Part shown: one piece after another, positions 63,943 through 64,000 of the stretch | Layout: each line of letters starts with the position of its first letter | Numbering within the stretch: the first letter of the stretch is position 1 | NCBI RefSeq assembly: GCF_007995085.1 | Contig: NZ_VOQS01000003.1 | Span: 930,001-994,000 of the forward strand | Length of the DNA stretch: 64,000 nt | From: Paraburkholderia azotifigens | GTDB lineage: Bacteria; Pseudomonadota; Gammaproteobacteria; Burkholderiales; Burkholderiaceae | Direction of reading: 5' to 3' | The notes under the pieces: model-generated | Told to the model about the DNA's origin: nothing | Seen by the model: only the letters and a program-made list of their open reading frames with translations | Databases searched by the model: none | Program-made: the position numbers and the translations under genes

Positions 63943-64000
63943 GCGCGCGCCGCCAGATCGTGCGTCATTGCGTGACGCTGTCGTCGCCCGCATGCGCGGG

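Overview
The window is a GC-rich chromosomal segment of a beta-proteobacterium, most likely a Burkholderiaceae member of the Paraburkholderia/Caballeronia/Burkholderia group. The evidence is the codon bias (strong G/C at third positions, giving long shadow reading frames on the opposite strand), the rpsU-yqeY-dnaG-rpoD block with a very long RpoD N-terminal extension, the xseB-ispA-dxs block followed by folE2, and IrlR/IrlS-type and TctD/TctE-type two-component systems. No prophage, transposase or CRISPR array was found. Genus is inferred from protein resemblance only.

Layout. 0-4.1 kb: the 3' part of an acetoacetate decarboxylase, a ketopantoate-reductase-like enzyme, an epoxide-hydrolase-type alpha/beta hydrolase and an MFS permease. 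4.1-14 kb: a cell-envelope block with a GT4 glycosyltransferase, two tandem heptosyltransferase-type GT9 enzymes, a GT-A-like protein, an LptD, a small conserved protein and a BamA. Both LptD and BamA lie outside their usual surA and rseP-skp-lpxD neighbourhoods, so they are probably second copies. 14-17.4 kb: an orphan response regulator whose receiver has lost its phosphoacceptor, divergent from a complete kinase/regulator pair whose sensor carries a Pro/Gly/Met-rich insert. 17.4-19.5 kb: small accessory genes (H-NS-like, a helical protein, an unknown 273-residue protein, an apparently frameshifted XRE regulator).

19.5-31.3 kb: an acyl-CoA dehydrogenase, an AraC regulator, a SWIM zinc-finger protein, then a GntR-controlled catabolic operon. 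That operon has a DctA-type carrier, a D-tartrate-dehydratase-like enolase-superfamily enzyme and a fumarase/aspartase-superfamily lyase. Two GT-N4-AC operators form a perfect inverted repeat in its promoter. A secreted AcpA/PLC-type phosphoesterase follows. 31.3-35.2 kb: a candidate small RNA or attenuator, SotB, an exported gamma-glutamylcyclotransferase-like protein, a CHAD protein and a Nudix hydrolase.

35.3-48.4 kb: core information and isoprenoid genes. A tRNA with anticodon CAU and an unexpected class II variable arm sits next to rpoD. Then come rpoD, dnaG, yqeY, rpsU, a YhiN-type flavoprotein, tsaD, a 655-bp imperfect inverted repeat, folE2, dxs, ispA and xseB. 48.6-64 kb: a Rieske oxygenase, an SseA-type sulfurtransferase, a leucine-dehydrogenase-type enzyme divergent from its likely Lrp regulator, a GGDEF-EAL protein, a TctDE-like pair upstream of an AspT-family exchanger, an NMT1/SsuABC-type ABC importer, and a heavy-metal-type regulator/kinase pair that ends just inside the window.

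The most unusual items are the class II tRNA(CAU), the off-locus LptD/BamA block, the phosphorylation-dead regulator, the palindromic-operator catabolic operon, the CU-rich-loop RNA and the long inverted repeat between tsaD and folE2.
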